From positions 82,466,853 to 82,530,852 of the forward strand of contig CM030367.1 of NCBI GenBank assembly GCA_017893485.1: a stretch of 64,000 nt of DNA, given 5' to 3'. Of this stretch, positions 11,770 through 22,190 are shown piece after piece (positions within the stretch are counted from its first letter, which is position 1; every line of letters begins with the position of its first letter). Both the position numbers and the translations under genes were made by a program. Origin of the DNA: Hemerocallis citrina. Taxonomy: Eukaryota > Streptophyta > Magnoliopsida > Asparagales > Asphodelaceae. The notes under the pieces were generated by a model. The model saw only the letters and a program-made list of their open reading frames with translations. It was not told the origin of the DNA and ran no database searches.

Positions 11770-12392
11770 TTAGATCTTCAGAGATGCCTGACATGTCAGA
11801 TGCGGTCCAAGAGAACAAGCCTCGGTTCCCCCTGTTACAAGCAATGAGTTGTTTTTGACTTGGTGGGGAAGAGTTGTGCTTACCCGAAAACATTCAGCTT
11901 GATATTCTTCAGAGAATGGGATTTCTTCTAGTTCATCCATGTGTGCAGAGTTAACTTGACCCATCCCTTGTGGGAGCTCCATAGCATCAAGGAGGGGGGG
12001 GAGCACCCCATTGTAGTAGTGTAACACGCTCGAGCAGCTTCTTGGCTCCTCTGAACTTCTTTTACCCTTGCTAATATAGGGAATTTAATCTTCATGTGGA
12101 AAGCTGAGGCAACCGCATGAAGGCTTGTTGGCCCTGGGAGGCTAAAAATGGCGTTATATGAGTCCTTCACGTTGACAACCATGAAATCGAGTGCTTCCGT
12201 ATGAGTGACTGGAGCTTTCCAAACGGTCACATCAAAGATGACTATTCCTTCAATCTGAATTGGGGCTCCTGAGAATCCATGATAGGTGTACTCTGCGGGT
12301 TTGAGATGGTCTCGCAAGATCTTGAGACCCTCGAAGACATCCAGGAAGAGGATGTTTAGTGAGCTACCATTATCTATCAAGATGCTACACAC
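11770..12392 (-). pseudogene. Aspartic protease region of element F
   Basis: The minus-strand frame begins SILIDNGSSLNILFLD. The active-site box D-N-G-S-S is a form common in plant Tat elements, where retroviral proteases have D-T/S-G. It continues with a typical protease fold segment (GIVIFDVTVWKAP..HTEALDFMVV). The frame breaks near 11930. Its position between gag and RT supports the call. Confidence 0.75.
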
Positions 12393-12652
12393 CTCATGGT
12401 TTGCAATTCAGATGCTGATTACACGCATGTTACAATGAGGTGTGCGAACACCTTCGCGATCCTTGTCGAAGAAAGTTATTGGAATCACGTAGCTCTTAGG
12501 AGGGGATGTTATGTACCACTTCAGTTCTTGGAGGAAGACTTTCTTGGAAGAGTTAGACTCTCCACCCATAGGTCCTCTGTGGATGGAGTGGAAGACAACC
12601 ATGCGCCCCGAGTTTGGGACTCACAAGGATTTTCTGGGCATTTGTTAGCTTT

Positions 12653-13601
12653 CTAGACTGGAGAAAGTTTGATGTCGTTCCTTTGGGTAAACTTGGAGAG
12701 GTAGTCGCGTCGTATCAAAGCTTCAAGCTCCTCCTTGAGAGTTCGACAATCCTCGGTGAGATGTCCGTTGGCCTTGTGAAGTGCACACCATTTGTGCTTG
12801 TTCCTTCTCCTACTCAAGGAGCTCATCTTAAGAGGAGGATGGAGAAGCCCGTCATTCTCTACTTCCATGAGGACTGAGATGCTAGCGTTAAGGGGAGTGA
12901 ATTTCTCGAAGTGAGACGCTGGAGGAGGGTGATGCTGACTCGATGCATCCTTCTGGGACTTCTCAGGTCCCTCTTCGTTGGTATTCTTCCGTTTGTTCCC
13001 GAAGGGGGACCTCTTATGTTCTTGTAGATAAATGGCATATTCCACTCGGATGTACTTCTCAACCCTTTGTGGTCAGAGAAGTCCCGAGATGTCTCTTGAC
13101 AAGAGAAGCTTCGAGGTGGTCGTGGCTTACATTATACCTGAAGGCAACTGTGGCTACGACTGAGTCGAGTGAGGGGATGGATTGAGACTCGGTTGTGAAA
13201 CCCTAAACACAACTCTTGAGATATTCCCCATCACTTTGCTTTAAGTTAAGTAGGGAGGAGCTTGTCTTATCTGTCTTGCAGCTAGTGATGAAGTGAGTGA
13301 AGAAGATCTCATTAAACTGATCGAAGGAGAAGATGAACCTCGAAGAGAGACGAGAGAACCACTCCGTGCCGATCCATTCAGAGTTGCTGGAAATGTCTTG
13401 CAAAGGAGGGAGGCAGAGGCCCAATGGATCATCATGAGGATTTTGAAACTCTCAAGGTAGTCGGTCAGGTCGGACTCGCCCATTATATGACTCAAAAGCT
13501 AGGATCTTGAAGTTTGTCAGGACAAGCCTCGAGGATTGTTCTGGAGAAGGGGGGTCAGAAGGGGCGGTATGTTCTATCCTACCGTCCCCTCTTCTTACTT
13601 C
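12653..13601 (-). pseudogene. Gag (middle and C-terminal part) of element F, frameshifted
   Basis: Pieces in different minus-strand frames match Tat-type gag: an ESFKILMMIHWAS segment (13440-13400), FSFDQFNEIFFTHF (13345-13305), EKFTPLNASISVLME (12917-12860) and a zinc finger CALHKANGHLTEDC (about 12796-12755) followed by a charged helix. Elements B and C have the same segments (IESFKTLMMIHQAS, FTPLNASISAVLME). The N-terminal continuation lies beyond the nested element at 25557. Confidence 0.75.
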
Positions 13602-13648
13602 ATCAGTGTAATATCCTGATTTTTCAATTAATGAAAAATTATTTTTTT

Positions 13649-13993
13649 TGCACGTAGTGTGCACGTGCAATATTTTGGGTTGAATTATTTTTATAATGAT
13701 GTGTATAAATATTTAATTATGTGTTCTCAAATTATTTTGTACAAAAAGCCTTTCTTTAAAGCCTTATTTTAATTTAATGAAAAAGCCTTTTCTTAAAAAG
13801 CCCAAAAAAATGTATTTTATTTTTTATTCTTAATAAACCATTTTGGCCCAAAAAGAAAGCCCATGAATTAATCTCTTTTAATTAAACTTGTCATGTAGAA
13901 GACTTTTTTAACTAATTTATTTTTATACAAAATTAAAATGTACAAATTTTGGCCTAGTTGCATGCACGTGCACTACACGTACACGTGCAATGC
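13649..13993. promoter_or_regulatory. ACGT/G-box cluster in the LTR upstream region
   Basis: TTGCACGT and ACGTGCAA form an inverted repeat around GCACGTGC at 13649-13670. A second group with CACGTG at 13965, ACACGTAC at 13976 and CACGTG at 13983 follows, before the TATA box. CACGTG is the G-box bound by plant bZIP and bHLH factors. The 3' LTR has the same motifs. Function is inferred only. Confidence 0.5.
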
Positions 13994-14170
13994 ACACTCT
14001 TCTTTTGAGGCCGGGATGCATTCTTTTGGAGGAAGATTTGATTTTTGCCATGGTGATCATGGGGGTAGTTTTATGGATGTGGGTAGTTTCTCTAACTCCT
14101 ACTTTGATCTAGGCCCTTCATTCTACAACCAACCACTCAATCTTGGCCCTCCATCTCACCCATTCTCTAG

Positions 14171-14178
14171 TATAAATA
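14171..14178 (+). promoter_or_regulatory. TATA box of the 5' LTR
   Basis: TATAAATA followed by a C-run and CTCTC, the usual plant LTR promoter context. The same box is at 22754 in the 3' LTR and, reversed, near 4465 in LTR E1. It would place the RNA start about 600 bp into the LTR. Confidence 0.75.
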
Positions 14179-15267
14179 CCCCCCCTCTCATGGCTATTTT
14201 CATATGCAAATTATATTTCCAAGCTATAGTATTATTGTAGTAATAGTGTGAGTTATGAAAGATAGAGAGTTTGTGTGGGTTTTGCTTGCTTGGAGTGGCC
14301 GGCTATCACATAGGGGAGCATTCGGTTTGTGCTAGGAGGCTTGGAGCTTGTGCGCGCTTTTGGCTAGGAGGTGGTGCTTTCATTTGCAAGGCTTGTGTTG
14401 TTTAGTTCTCTCCATTCAAGGTGGGTAAAACTTTCATATTTCTAATGTAGGAATCTATGCTAGTTTTAATTACCAACACTATGCATGAAAAATACTAATA
14501 AGAACACACTTAAATTGAAGAGTTAGTGTATGAATTGATTGAAATGATGTGATTAACTTGTGTGAGATTCTAGCATGAAATTAAATTGTATGTAGAATTC
14601 TCCATGATTATTAGTTTGAATGAATGATGGTGGAATATTGCTAGCATGATGCATGAAAATTTCCAATTAGATCGCTTGTAAATTGTATGGTTGAAGCATG
14701 AAATTGATTAAGAAAATGGCACACTTTAATTTGAAAAGAGGGTTTTCTTGAATGATTGAGTTGTAATTATGTTAATTAATGAGTAATAGTACCCTTTGTG
14801 GCGTAGATGAACTAATGAAATTATTTGGTTATCATTAAAGAAGAACCACTCAAAAATTAGTAGTTTTGAGTTTACCTATTCATATGCTAAATAAACCTTT
14901 ATGTTGATATGGGGATGGATAAATCCAAAAATGTATGTGTTGTGAATAAAAATTTATAGCAGTGAATTATCATAAGAAATTTGCGAATAAAAAGGGATTA
15001 GAAGACTAATTGATTATTCAATGTCGAAAATAAAAGATATGGCAGTCTTAATGAACAATTTATTAAATTGTGTGGAAAAATTATGTTTTTAGTACCAAAA
15101 AATTATTTTATACTTGCTGTTATGAAGATCAGCTAAAGGAGATTTAATCTGGAATTTTCCAGTAGTTTTTATAAAGGCAATATGAAACTAGTTAATTTGA
15201 ACATCGAGTTGTTCTTTTAAACAGTACGAATATGAAACATATGGGTTTTATTTGGGTAGTGTGACAA

Positions 15268-15500
15268 CCCGAGCTACTAGCTCAGGCGGTCACTGACCGC
15301 GGTTGGCTTCTCTGGAGCGAGTGGTTCGAACCCTGTGTTCACAACAATTTTTCCACCATTTGAGAATATATATATAACTTCGACCCGAAAGCACATATAT
15401 TAAATTCGCCCCCTTCATATCGCTAGCACAGTTCGGCCATGTGGCGGGTGCTCTTGGCTCTCTTTCCGTTGTGCTTGGGTTCGATTCTTGCTATCGGCAT
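15268..15500 (+). other. Two tRNA-like modules (box A/box B) in the LTR
   Basis: Module 1: TAGCTCAGGCGG (15278) and GGTTCGAACCC (15323), 45 bp apart, close to tRNA spacing. Module 2: TAGCACAGTTCGG (15424) and GGGTTCGATTC (15478), 54 bp apart. Both end in or near T-rich stretches. The same pair is in the 3' LTR (23853-24085) and a diverged pair is at the same distance from the LTR end in E1. They resemble SINE heads or tRNA pseudogenes; the acceptor pairing I can draw is weak. Confidence 0.5.
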
Positions 15501-16971
15501 ATATAAAAAATTATTTTTTTGGGAGTTTTAGATGTCCAAAAAATGTGGAAAAAATATGGTAATTCTCATAAAAATGTAAGGAATTTTATAAGAATGATTT
15601 GGGTATTATTTGAATAAATTTAACTATGGTTTGGAGTCAAAATGCATATATAGACATATGGTTCTATGTGGATGATTAATATGAAACTATAACTTGAAAG
15701 AACAAGTGAATTGGAACATTAAGTATTAACTTGGCAAAAAGAAATGTGGTTTGTGACATGATGCAATTATTTCCTCACAATATGTGAAGTGTGTAATTAT
15801 TTGGTAAGGAGAAACTATCATGATGTGACAATTGATAAGTATATGCTATTTTGTGCAATGATGGACTAGTGAACAAAGTGAAATCATGAATTGAAAGAGA
15901 ATGTACATGTGAGTTTGAGAACTCGACATGGAAAATTTTATGAGTTGAAGATTGTGAAATGAAATTTGATATAGAGTAGCTAAGTCTCCCCGGCATCGAG
16001 AAACGAAATAAATGAAATTAGACCAAGGTTGGTCAAGATGAAATGAATGAATAAGTCCGGTTGATGGAGAGGCTAACTCTAGAGATTAATTTTGTTCATG
16101 ATTTTTAATAAAATTAAGGACTAGTGCATAGTGAAGATGTGATGAAAGTAAGAGAAAAACATTGAGTATGAGGGCCCTGGGTAGCGGCGAGAGCGTATCC
16201 CAGGAATTCCCATGACGAGTCTGGGTGAGGAGACTGTTCCAGAGTACCGTTGCAGTGGCGACGCTCGTGGGATGTTTGAAGACTACGGGTGGTGTCTTGT
16301 TTATGGTGAGAGCGTATCCCAGGAATTCCCATGATGCGTCTGGGTGAGGATACTACTCCAGAGTGCCTAAACATGAGTTCGTTGGTCAGATAACATCTAG
16401 GATACTTATCGTAATTACAGTAGTAGATTAAATCATAACGAGGGATTGAACCCTATAAAGATGAAGAACGAATAAGGGCTTGCCCTCGGACCTATGTAGT
16501 ATGGGATGCATAGAATCCGAACAAGTGCGCATTAGTGTCATGTAACATAAATAAATGCATTAAGGACTAAGTGCACAATCACAACACGACATCAATAGGG
16601 TAGTCCCTTTAGTTTGAATGTGACAAGTTTGTGTTTGTTAAATATGAAAAGTTGAGTTATACTATTTCCGGCATAGAGAGGATGGCCGTGTATAATGTTC
16701 GTCGGTTGAATAAACTGACGTACCCACAGACTTATATGCAGGTAAATATCATGTTAAAGATTAAAGAGGAATGGATGCTTAAAGATTATATCATGCTGTT
16801 GTTAATTGTTGTATTTTACTTCCGCTGTGCAAAAGAAAGATGTAATTATGATGTAAACTCTGATGTATGATGAAAAGTTTTAATTTCCCTGTAAAATTGT
16901 ACTAAAGAAAGTGAAAAGATCCTGTAGAACATCTCGAATTCAGTGTATTTGGGATTCGGGGCGTTATAGAG

Positions 16972-16984
16972 TGGTATCAGAGCC
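16972..16984 (+). other. Primer-binding site, tRNA-iMet
   Basis: TGGTATCAGAGCC, 3 bp after the 5' LTR, is a perfect 13-base complement to the 3' end of plant initiator tRNA-Met. Confidence 0.95.
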
Positions 16985-17137
16985 ACGCTTTCTACACTTT
17001 CACACTTGTACAAATTTATAGGGAACGACACCCTAGTAGTGGACATTAGAATGTGTGTTTGAGTCTAGAGATTTAAATATAAGTGACTTATATTTGTATT
17101 GCTCTATGATTTATGCTTCTTCCTCTCTACTTCTAAG

Positions 17138-17563
17138 ATGGCTGATCACTTCGACCCTGCTGGATGCGACGACTGGCATATTATTGAGGAAGAGTACCAT
17201 CCTGGACAAGCTGATTCCGAGGACGAGTACTATCCAGGACAAGCAGATTCTGACGGTGAAGAATGGCCTGAATCCCGAGAGATCACCTTACCTCCGGATT
17301 CATCTGACGATTCTTCTTCTGACGAAGAAGAAGTACCAGTTCCAAGTGGTCTTGTGACTTCTCTTCAGAGGCAAGTGGAAACCCTGAAGGAGAGAGTTGG
17401 ATTGTTGGAGGCTCAGCTGAAGAAGCGGAAGGCCGACTATTCTGTTCTCAGTCATCGGATTTGGGAACTTGAGAAGAAAAGAAACCTAACTGATGTGCTG
17501 AAGGATGAGGTTGAAGAACTGCGGGAAGAACTTCGAGCAGCGAAGAGGACCCGTAGGAGTTAG
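17138..17563 (+). CDS. Extra ORF (ORF0) before gag: acidic, coiled-coil protein, 141 aa
   Basis: An intact frame of 141 residues starts at the ATG at 17138, about 150 bp after the primer site, and ends 100 bp before gag. The N-terminal 65 residues are strongly acidic, with an imperfect tandem repeat (YHPGQADSEDE / YYPGQADSDGE) and a Ser/Asp/Glu run. Residues about 68-132 read as a coiled coil (LQRQVETLKERVGLLEAQLK and a second heptad stretch EVEELREELRAAK). The tail AKRTRRS is basic, like a nuclear localisation signal. No enzyme motif. I do not recognise the family. A degenerate acidic ORF sits at the same place in copy E2. It may be a separate leader product; translation is unproven. Confidence 0.65.
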   Translation: MADHFDPAGCDDWHIIEEEYHPGQADSEDEYYPGQADSDGEEWPESREITLPPDSSDDSSSDEEEVPVPSGLVTSLQRQVETLKERVGLLEAQLKKRKADYSVLSHRIWELEKKRNLTDVLKDEVEELREELRAAKRTRRS

Positions 17564-17685
17564 AGTGTTGTAGCTTCTGTTTCTTTCATTCTGGTGTCAA
17601 AAATGTTTTTAAATTCGAATGTATGAACTTTGGAATTCAATGAAATACAAGTTGGTTTAAATTCTTGTCCTATACTTCGAATTTA

Positions 17686-18711
17686 ATGGATCTTTTGCAT
17701 CAGAATATGTCGAGAAGAGGAGCTAGGAATGGGGAAGGTTTGGATCTGGAGACTAAACTTGCAAGGGTCTACCAGACGCTTAATGCAGTGGCTCAGAACC
17801 AAGGAAGGGGGCCGGCGAATCCAGTGCCCGAGGCGATTAAGCTGGTGGAATCGTTCAAGAGAATGAAACCACCTGTATTCGAGGGAAAGTCAGACCCAGA
17901 TGCGGCTGACAACTGGATCCGTCAAGTGGAGACGATCTTTGAGGTGTTGGAGACACCAGAGGGTAGCAAGGTCAAGTTGGCGACTTTGCAGCTGGAGAAG
18001 GATGCGGCAGTTTGGTGGCAATCCATGAAGAGGACCATGGGAGGCATGTTGTTTGGCTGGGAGGAATTTATGGAAGAATTCCGCAGTCACTATTTCCCCT
18101 CCGACGTCCAGGAGAAGAAGGCGATGGAATTTCTGTTGCTTCAGCAAGGCAGCATGTCGGTGAGAGCATATGAGACCAAGTTCACTCAGCTCTCCAGGTA
18201 TGCTCCAGAGCTGGTGATGGATGAGGCCAAGAAAGCTCGCAAGTTCGAGCATGGTCTGAGGCCTAGCTTGAGATCTCGTATGATACCCCTTGGTATCAGG
18301 CGATTCGATAAGCTGGTCAAGAGGGCGGCAGCGACGGAGGCGGATATGGAGCAGTTCCAAGTTGTTCAGAACCGGAGGAACAACTGGCAGTCTGGAAAGA
18401 GGCCTGCACAGTCGGGGAGTTTCAGAGGGCAATCATCTGCACAGCGGTTCAAACCGACAGGGGCGAACGCTATTGGTGTAGCTGGAGGACCTGGAAACAA
18501 TGTGGTGAGACCTTCTGCGGTGACTTGCTACAACTGTGGTGAAACGGGGCATTACAAATCTCACTGTCCCAAATTACAGAGTGGAAACAGCAACGCACCA
18601 ACGCAACAGGCTGGGAAGAGGTCGTACCAATCAGGGCGAGTATTTGCCTTGACGGAAGCTGATGCTGATGAGGCAGATCAGGTCATCTCTCGTACGAGGG
18701 CTGGTGTTTAG
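17686..18711 (+). CDS. Gag polyprotein of the Tekay-type element, 341 aa
   Basis: Nucleocapsid and capsid precursor forming the cytoplasmic virus-like particle. From the ATG at 17686 (the frame is open further upstream) the first 70 residues are basic. A retrotransposon gag domain follows (FKRMKPPVFEGKSDPDAA, then WIRQVETIFEVLE and a WWQSMKR segment), then a basic linker and one CCHC zinc knuckle CYNCGETGHYKSHC for RNA binding. It ends at TAG 18709-18711 just after VFALTEADADEAD. In the Tekay lineage gag usually reads through into protease without a stop, so this stop is either a mutation or removed by splicing. Confidence 0.88.
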   Translation: MDLLHQNMSRRGARNGEGLDLETKLARVYQTLNAVAQNQGRGPANPVPEAIKLVESFKRMKPPVFEGKSDPDAADNWIRQVETIFEVLETPEGSKVKLATLQLEKDAAVWWQSMKRTMGGMLFGWEEFMEEFRSHYFPSDVQEKKAMEFLLLQQGSMSVRAYETKFTQLSRYAPELVMDEAKKARKFEHGLRPSLRSRMIPLGIRRFDKLVKRAAATEADMEQFQVVQNRRNNWQSGKRPAQSGSFRGQSSAQRFKPTGANAIGVAGGPGNNVVRPSAVTCYNCGETGHYKSHCPKLQSGNSNAPTQQAGKRSYQSGRVFALTEADADEADQVISRTRAGV

Positions 18712-18716
18712 AGTTT

Positions 18717-18905
18717 TTGTCATTTCTTTTCCCGTGTTTAGTGAGACTGTTATGTAATGGTGTGTACTATGTAACAGGCGAACTATATCTTAATGGAATG
18801 AAAGCTGTCGTATTGTTTGATACCGGATCCTCTCATACATTTGTGTCTCCTAGTTTGCTAAAGTGTTGGGAGTGGAACCGAAGATTTTTCCAGGCAAGAT
18901 CTTAG
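18717..18905 (+). CDS. Protease segment of pol (separate frame)
   Basis: A short frame carries the aspartic protease active site [12 protein letters not shown] preceded by [12 protein letters not shown]. It matches the protease usually fused to gag. It lies in a different frame from both gag (stop at 18711) and the RT frame that becomes open by 18863. Near 18860 the protein similarity jumps by one base, as expected for a single-base deletion. Without a shift the product would end at 18905, missing the rest of the protease. Confidence 0.75.
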   Translation: MSFLFPCLVRLLCNGVYYVTGELYLNGMKAVVLFDTGSSHTFVSPSLLKCWEWNRRFFQARS

Positions 18906-21900
18906 CAGTAGCTACTCCGTCAGGGGAAACTTTAACCACTGATCGGTATTATGCTGATTGCGAGATTGTGATTGGAGATCGAATCTTTGGCATTGATCTG
19001 ATCGAGCTGACTATCTTGGGAGTCGATGTTATCATTGGCATTGATTGGATGTCGGTGTACAGTGCAAGCATCGAGTGTAAGACCAAGACGGTGACAGTGA
19101 AGGCTCCAGGTGGACCTGAAGTCACGTTCCAAGGGAAGAAGAAGTGTTCTAAGCTGGTGGCAACTATCCGCAAGGAAGAGACTCCTGTGGAAGTGCAAGG
19201 GATTCCTGTGGTTCGGGATTATCCGACAGTGTTCTTGGAAGATTTTCCTGGGTTACCCCCGCATCGTGATGTAGAGTTCAGCATCACTGTTCAACCGGGA
19301 AGTGCACCCATTTCTAAGGCACCGTATAGGATGGCTCCAGTGGAACAGGATGAGGTGAAACGGCAGATTGAGGAACTGTTGGAGAAAGGCTTTATTCAAC
19401 CTAGTGCGTCACCTTGGGGAGCACCAGTGCTTTTGGTAAAGAAGAAGGATGGATCGATGAGAATGTGTATCGATTACCGGGAGCTGAATAAGGTCACTGT
19501 TCAGAATAAGTATCCGATTCCTCGAATTAATGACTTGTTCGATCGTCTACAAGGAGCAGCTATATTCTCCAAAATAGATCTTCGATCAGGTTACCACCAA
19601 GTTCGAGTGAAAGCTGAAGATGTGCACAAAACTGCGTTTAGAACTCGGCATGGGCATTACGAATTCTTAGTTATGCCATTCGGAGTGACGAATGCACCCG
19701 CAATCTTCATGGACTTGATGAACAGAGTTCTAAGGCCGTTTATTGATTCTTTCGTCGTGGTGTTTATCGACGATATCCTCGTGTACTCCAAGTCTGAGGA
19801 GGAGCACACTGAGCATCTGGCAGCAGTTTTGCAGAAGTTGGAAGAGCAGAAGTTGTATGCCAAGTTATCCAAGTGTGATTTCTGGAAATCTGAAGTGGCA
19901 TTCCTAGGTCACATCCTTTCTAAGGAGGGAGTGGCAACTGACCCTCAGAAGATAGAGGCAGTTAGAGATTGGGCTAGGCCTACTACAGTGAAGGAAGTCA
20001 GAAGTTTCCTTGGGATGACTGGATACTACAGGAGATTCATTCAAGGTTATGCTCAGATAGCTGTACCGCTTACTGGACTGACCAATAAGAATGTGAGCTT
20101 CAAGTGGACCAAGCAATGTGAGGCGAGTTTTCAGGAGTTGAAAGATAGACTGACTACTGCACCTATTTTGGCTTTGCCTAGAGCAGGTGTTGAGTATGAT
20201 GTTTATAGCGATGCTTCACATCGGGGGCTTGGTTGTGTCTTAATGCAAGAGGGAAGAGTAATTGCTTATGGGTCTAGGCAACTACGACCGCATGAGAAAA
20301 ATTACCCGACTCATGATCTGGAGTTGGCTGCGATTATCTTTGCTTTGAAGCAATGGAGGCACTACGTGTACGGTGAGAAGTTGAATATGTACACGGACCA
20401 CAAGAGCTTGAAGTATATATATCAGCAGAGGGATCTCAATCTGAGGCAGTGGAGATGGTTGGAAGTGCTCGAGGATATGCGACCTGAGATCAAGTATCAT
20501 CCTGGAAAGGCTAATGTTGTTGCTGATGCACTTAGTCGCAAGAGCAGTTTGGCCAGTTTGATTACTACTCAGAGGCATCTGATTGAGGAGTTGGATCGAG
20601 CAGGTATTGAGGTTGTCTTGCAAGGATTAGGAGCATCTTTGGCTCAGTTGAGGCTTCAGCCTACTTTGAATGCAAGGATCATTGCAACTCAGGAGGTTGA
20701 TGCTGATATTCTGGAGATGAAGGAGCAGGTTGGTGCTGGCAGGTTGCCCGGATTTCAAATTAGGGATGGAGTGCTGTGGTTCGGAGATAGGCTGTGCGTT
20801 CCAAATCAGGCGGACCTGAAAGAGAGTATTCTTCAGGAGGCGCATGCTACTCTTTTGTCGGTACATCCTGGGAGTACTAAGATGTACAAAGACATCAAAC
20901 AGCATTTCTGGTGGTCAGGTTTGAAGCGGGATGTGGCTGAATTTGTCACGAAGTGTGAGGTTTGTCAGCAAGTCAAAGCCGAAAATCAGAGATCCGGAGG
21001 TCTATTACAGCCGTTACCTATTCCGGAGTGGAAGTGGGATAACATCAATATGGATTTCATCACGGGATTGCCTAAGAGTCCTAAAGGCAACGATGCGATT
21101 TGGGTTATAGTCGATCGACTTACCAAGTCCGCTCACTTTTTGGCGATGAAACTCACTGCTTCGATGGACAAGTTAGCTGAGATGTATGTTGGTGAGATTG
21201 TCCGACTTCATGGTGTTCCCTCAACCATTGTGTCTGATCGAGATGCGCGGTTTACTTCGCTTTTCTGGAGGAGTCTTCAGACAGCTTTGGGTACCAAGAC
21301 AGATTTCAGCACTGCTTTTCATCCGCAAACCGATGGGCAGACCGAGAGAGTCAACCGTATTCTTGAGGATATGCTTCGGTGTTGTATACTAGACTTCGGA
21401 GGCAGTTGGAAAAGGCATTTACCTTTGGTAGAGTTTGCCTATAACAACAGTTTTCAGGCTAGCATCGGGATGGCGCCGTACGAAGCTTTGTATGGCAGGA
21501 AGTGCAGGACTCCTGTTTGTTGGTATGAAGTTGGGGAGCGTCAGTTGTTTGGTCCTGAGCTTGTGCAGCAAACTTCTGAGAAGATTGATCTGATCAGGAA
21601 AAGGTTGGTGGAAGCTCAGAGCAGGCAGAAAAGCTATGCAGACAACCGGAGAAGGGACCTTGAGTTTGAGGTTGGTGACTTTGTCTTTCTGAAGGTATCG
21701 CCCAGTAAAGGTGTGGTTCATTTTGGCAAAGGCGGGAAGTTAGCCCCGAGGTTTATAGGCCCGTATAAGAAATTGAAAAGGATCGGAAAAACTGCTTACC
21801 GGCTTGAATTACCGGAAGAGTTGTCTCAGGTGCACAATGTCTTTCATGTGTCTATGCTGAGAGGTTATATTCCAGACCCGAGTCATCATTTGCCTGAAGT

Positions 21901-22090
21901 GCCGGAAGGTTTGCAGTTAGACCTGAATTACATCGAGTCTCCTGTTGAGATTGTTGATCGTCGAGAGAAAGTCTTGAGGAATAAGACGATACCGATGGTC
22001 AAGGTAGTCTGGAGAAACCACTTGGTTGAAGAGGCTACTTGGGAATCTGAGGAGAGGATGTTGAAGGACTATCCTGAGCTTTTTGCTTGA
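18863..22090 (+). CDS. Pol: protease end, RT, RNase H, integrase and chromodomain, 1075 aa
   Basis: A long intact frame. RT: residues about 150-330, with FIDDILVYS (catalytic aspartates near 303-304). RNase [14 protein letters not shown] to [15 protein letters not shown]. Integrase: HHCC zinc motif ([19 protein letters not shown]), catalytic D731, D792 and E828 (D-35-E spacing), and a GPY/F module ([20 protein letters not shown]). The C-terminal 55 residues form a chromodomain ([32 protein letters not shown]), which targets chromovirus integration to modified chromatin. Only the upstream frame break stops it being expressed as one polyprotein. The first residues are mid-protease, so the annotated start is not a natural one. 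Confidence 0.93.
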   Translation: MLGVEPKIFPGKILAVATPSGETLTTDRYYADCEIVIGDRIFGIDLIELTILGVDVIIGIDWMSVYSASIECKTKTVTVKAPGGPEVTFQGKKKCSKLVATIRKEETPVEVQGIPVVRDYPTVFLEDFPGLPPHRDVEFSITVQPGSAPISKAPYRMAPVEQDEVKRQIEELLEKGFIQPSASPWGAPVLLVKKKDGSMRMCIDYRELNKVTVQNKYPIPRINDLFDRLQGAAIFSKIDLRSGYHQVRVKAEDVHKTAFRTRHGHYEFLVMPFGVTNAPAIFMDLMNRVLRPFIDSFVVVFIDDILVYSKSEEEHTEHLAAVLQKLEEQKLYAKLSKCDFWKSEVAFLGHILSKEGVATDPQKIEAVRDWARPTTVKEVRSFLGMTGYYRRFIQGYAQIAVPLTGLTNKNVSFKWTKQCEASFQELKDRLTTAPILALPRAGVEYDVYSDASHRGLGCVLMQEGRVIAYGSRQLRPHEKNYPTHDLELAAIIFALKQWRHYVYGEKLNMYTDHKSLKYIYQQRDLNLRQWRWLEVLEDMRPEIKYHPGKANVVADALSRKSSLASLITTQRHLIEELDRAGIEVVLQGLGASLAQLRLQPTLNARIIATQEVDADILEMKEQVGAGRLPGFQIRDGVLWFGDRLCVPNQADLKESILQEAHATLLSVHPGSTKMYKDIKQHFWWSGLKRDVAEFVTKCEVCQQVKAENQRSGGLLQPLPIPEWKWDNINMDFITGLPKSPKGNDAIWVIVDRLTKSAHFLAMKLTASMDKLAEMYVGEIVRLHGVPSTIVSDRDARFTSLFWRSLQTALGTKTDFSTAFHPQTDGQTERVNRILEDMLRCCILDFGGSWKRHLPLVEFAYNNSFQASIGMAPYEALYGRKCRTPVCWYEVGERQLFGPELVQQTSEKIDLIRKRLVEAQSRQKSYADNRRRDLEFEVGDFVFLKVSPSKGVVHFGKGGKLAPRFIGPYKKLKRIGKTAYRLELPEELSQVHNVFHVSMLRGYIPDPSHHLPEVPEGLQLDLNYIESPVEIVDRREKVLRNKTIPMVKVVWRNHLVEEATWESEERMLKDYPELFA

Positions 22091-22177
22091 TTGTATTTTT
22101 GTATATTTTTTGCTTGTTGTGTGTATTGTATTTTTTTTCCTCGCTCTTGATTGTAGTTCCGGGGACGGAACTATTCT

Positions 22178-22187
22178 AAGGAGGGAG
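22178..22187 (+). other. Polypurine tract
   Basis: AAGGAGGGAG three bases before the 3' LTR at 22191, the plus-strand primer of the Tekay-type element. Confidence 0.85.
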
Positions 22188-22190
22188 TGC

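Larger units (their letters stand above)
13607..16968 (+). repeat. 5' LTR of the Tekay-type element
   Basis: 3362 bp, starting TGTAATATCCTGA and ending GCGTTATA (the 3' LTR has GCGTTACA, so the terminal CA is mutated to TA here). It contains ACGT-core motifs near its start, a TATAAATA box at 14171 and two tRNA-like modules at 15268-15500. The open frames of 70-100 codons repeated in both LTRs look incidental. Confidence 0.93.

Noticed and set aside
13938..14240. A 100-codon open frame repeated identically at 22521-22823
   Set aside because: It lies in both LTRs around the promoter and is identical only because the LTRs are; it spans the TATA box and has no domain.
18855..18865. Programmed -1 frameshift between protease and RT
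   Set aside because: The shift direction fits, but no X-XXY-YYZ heptamer or nearby stem is visible; a simple one-base deletion is more economical.
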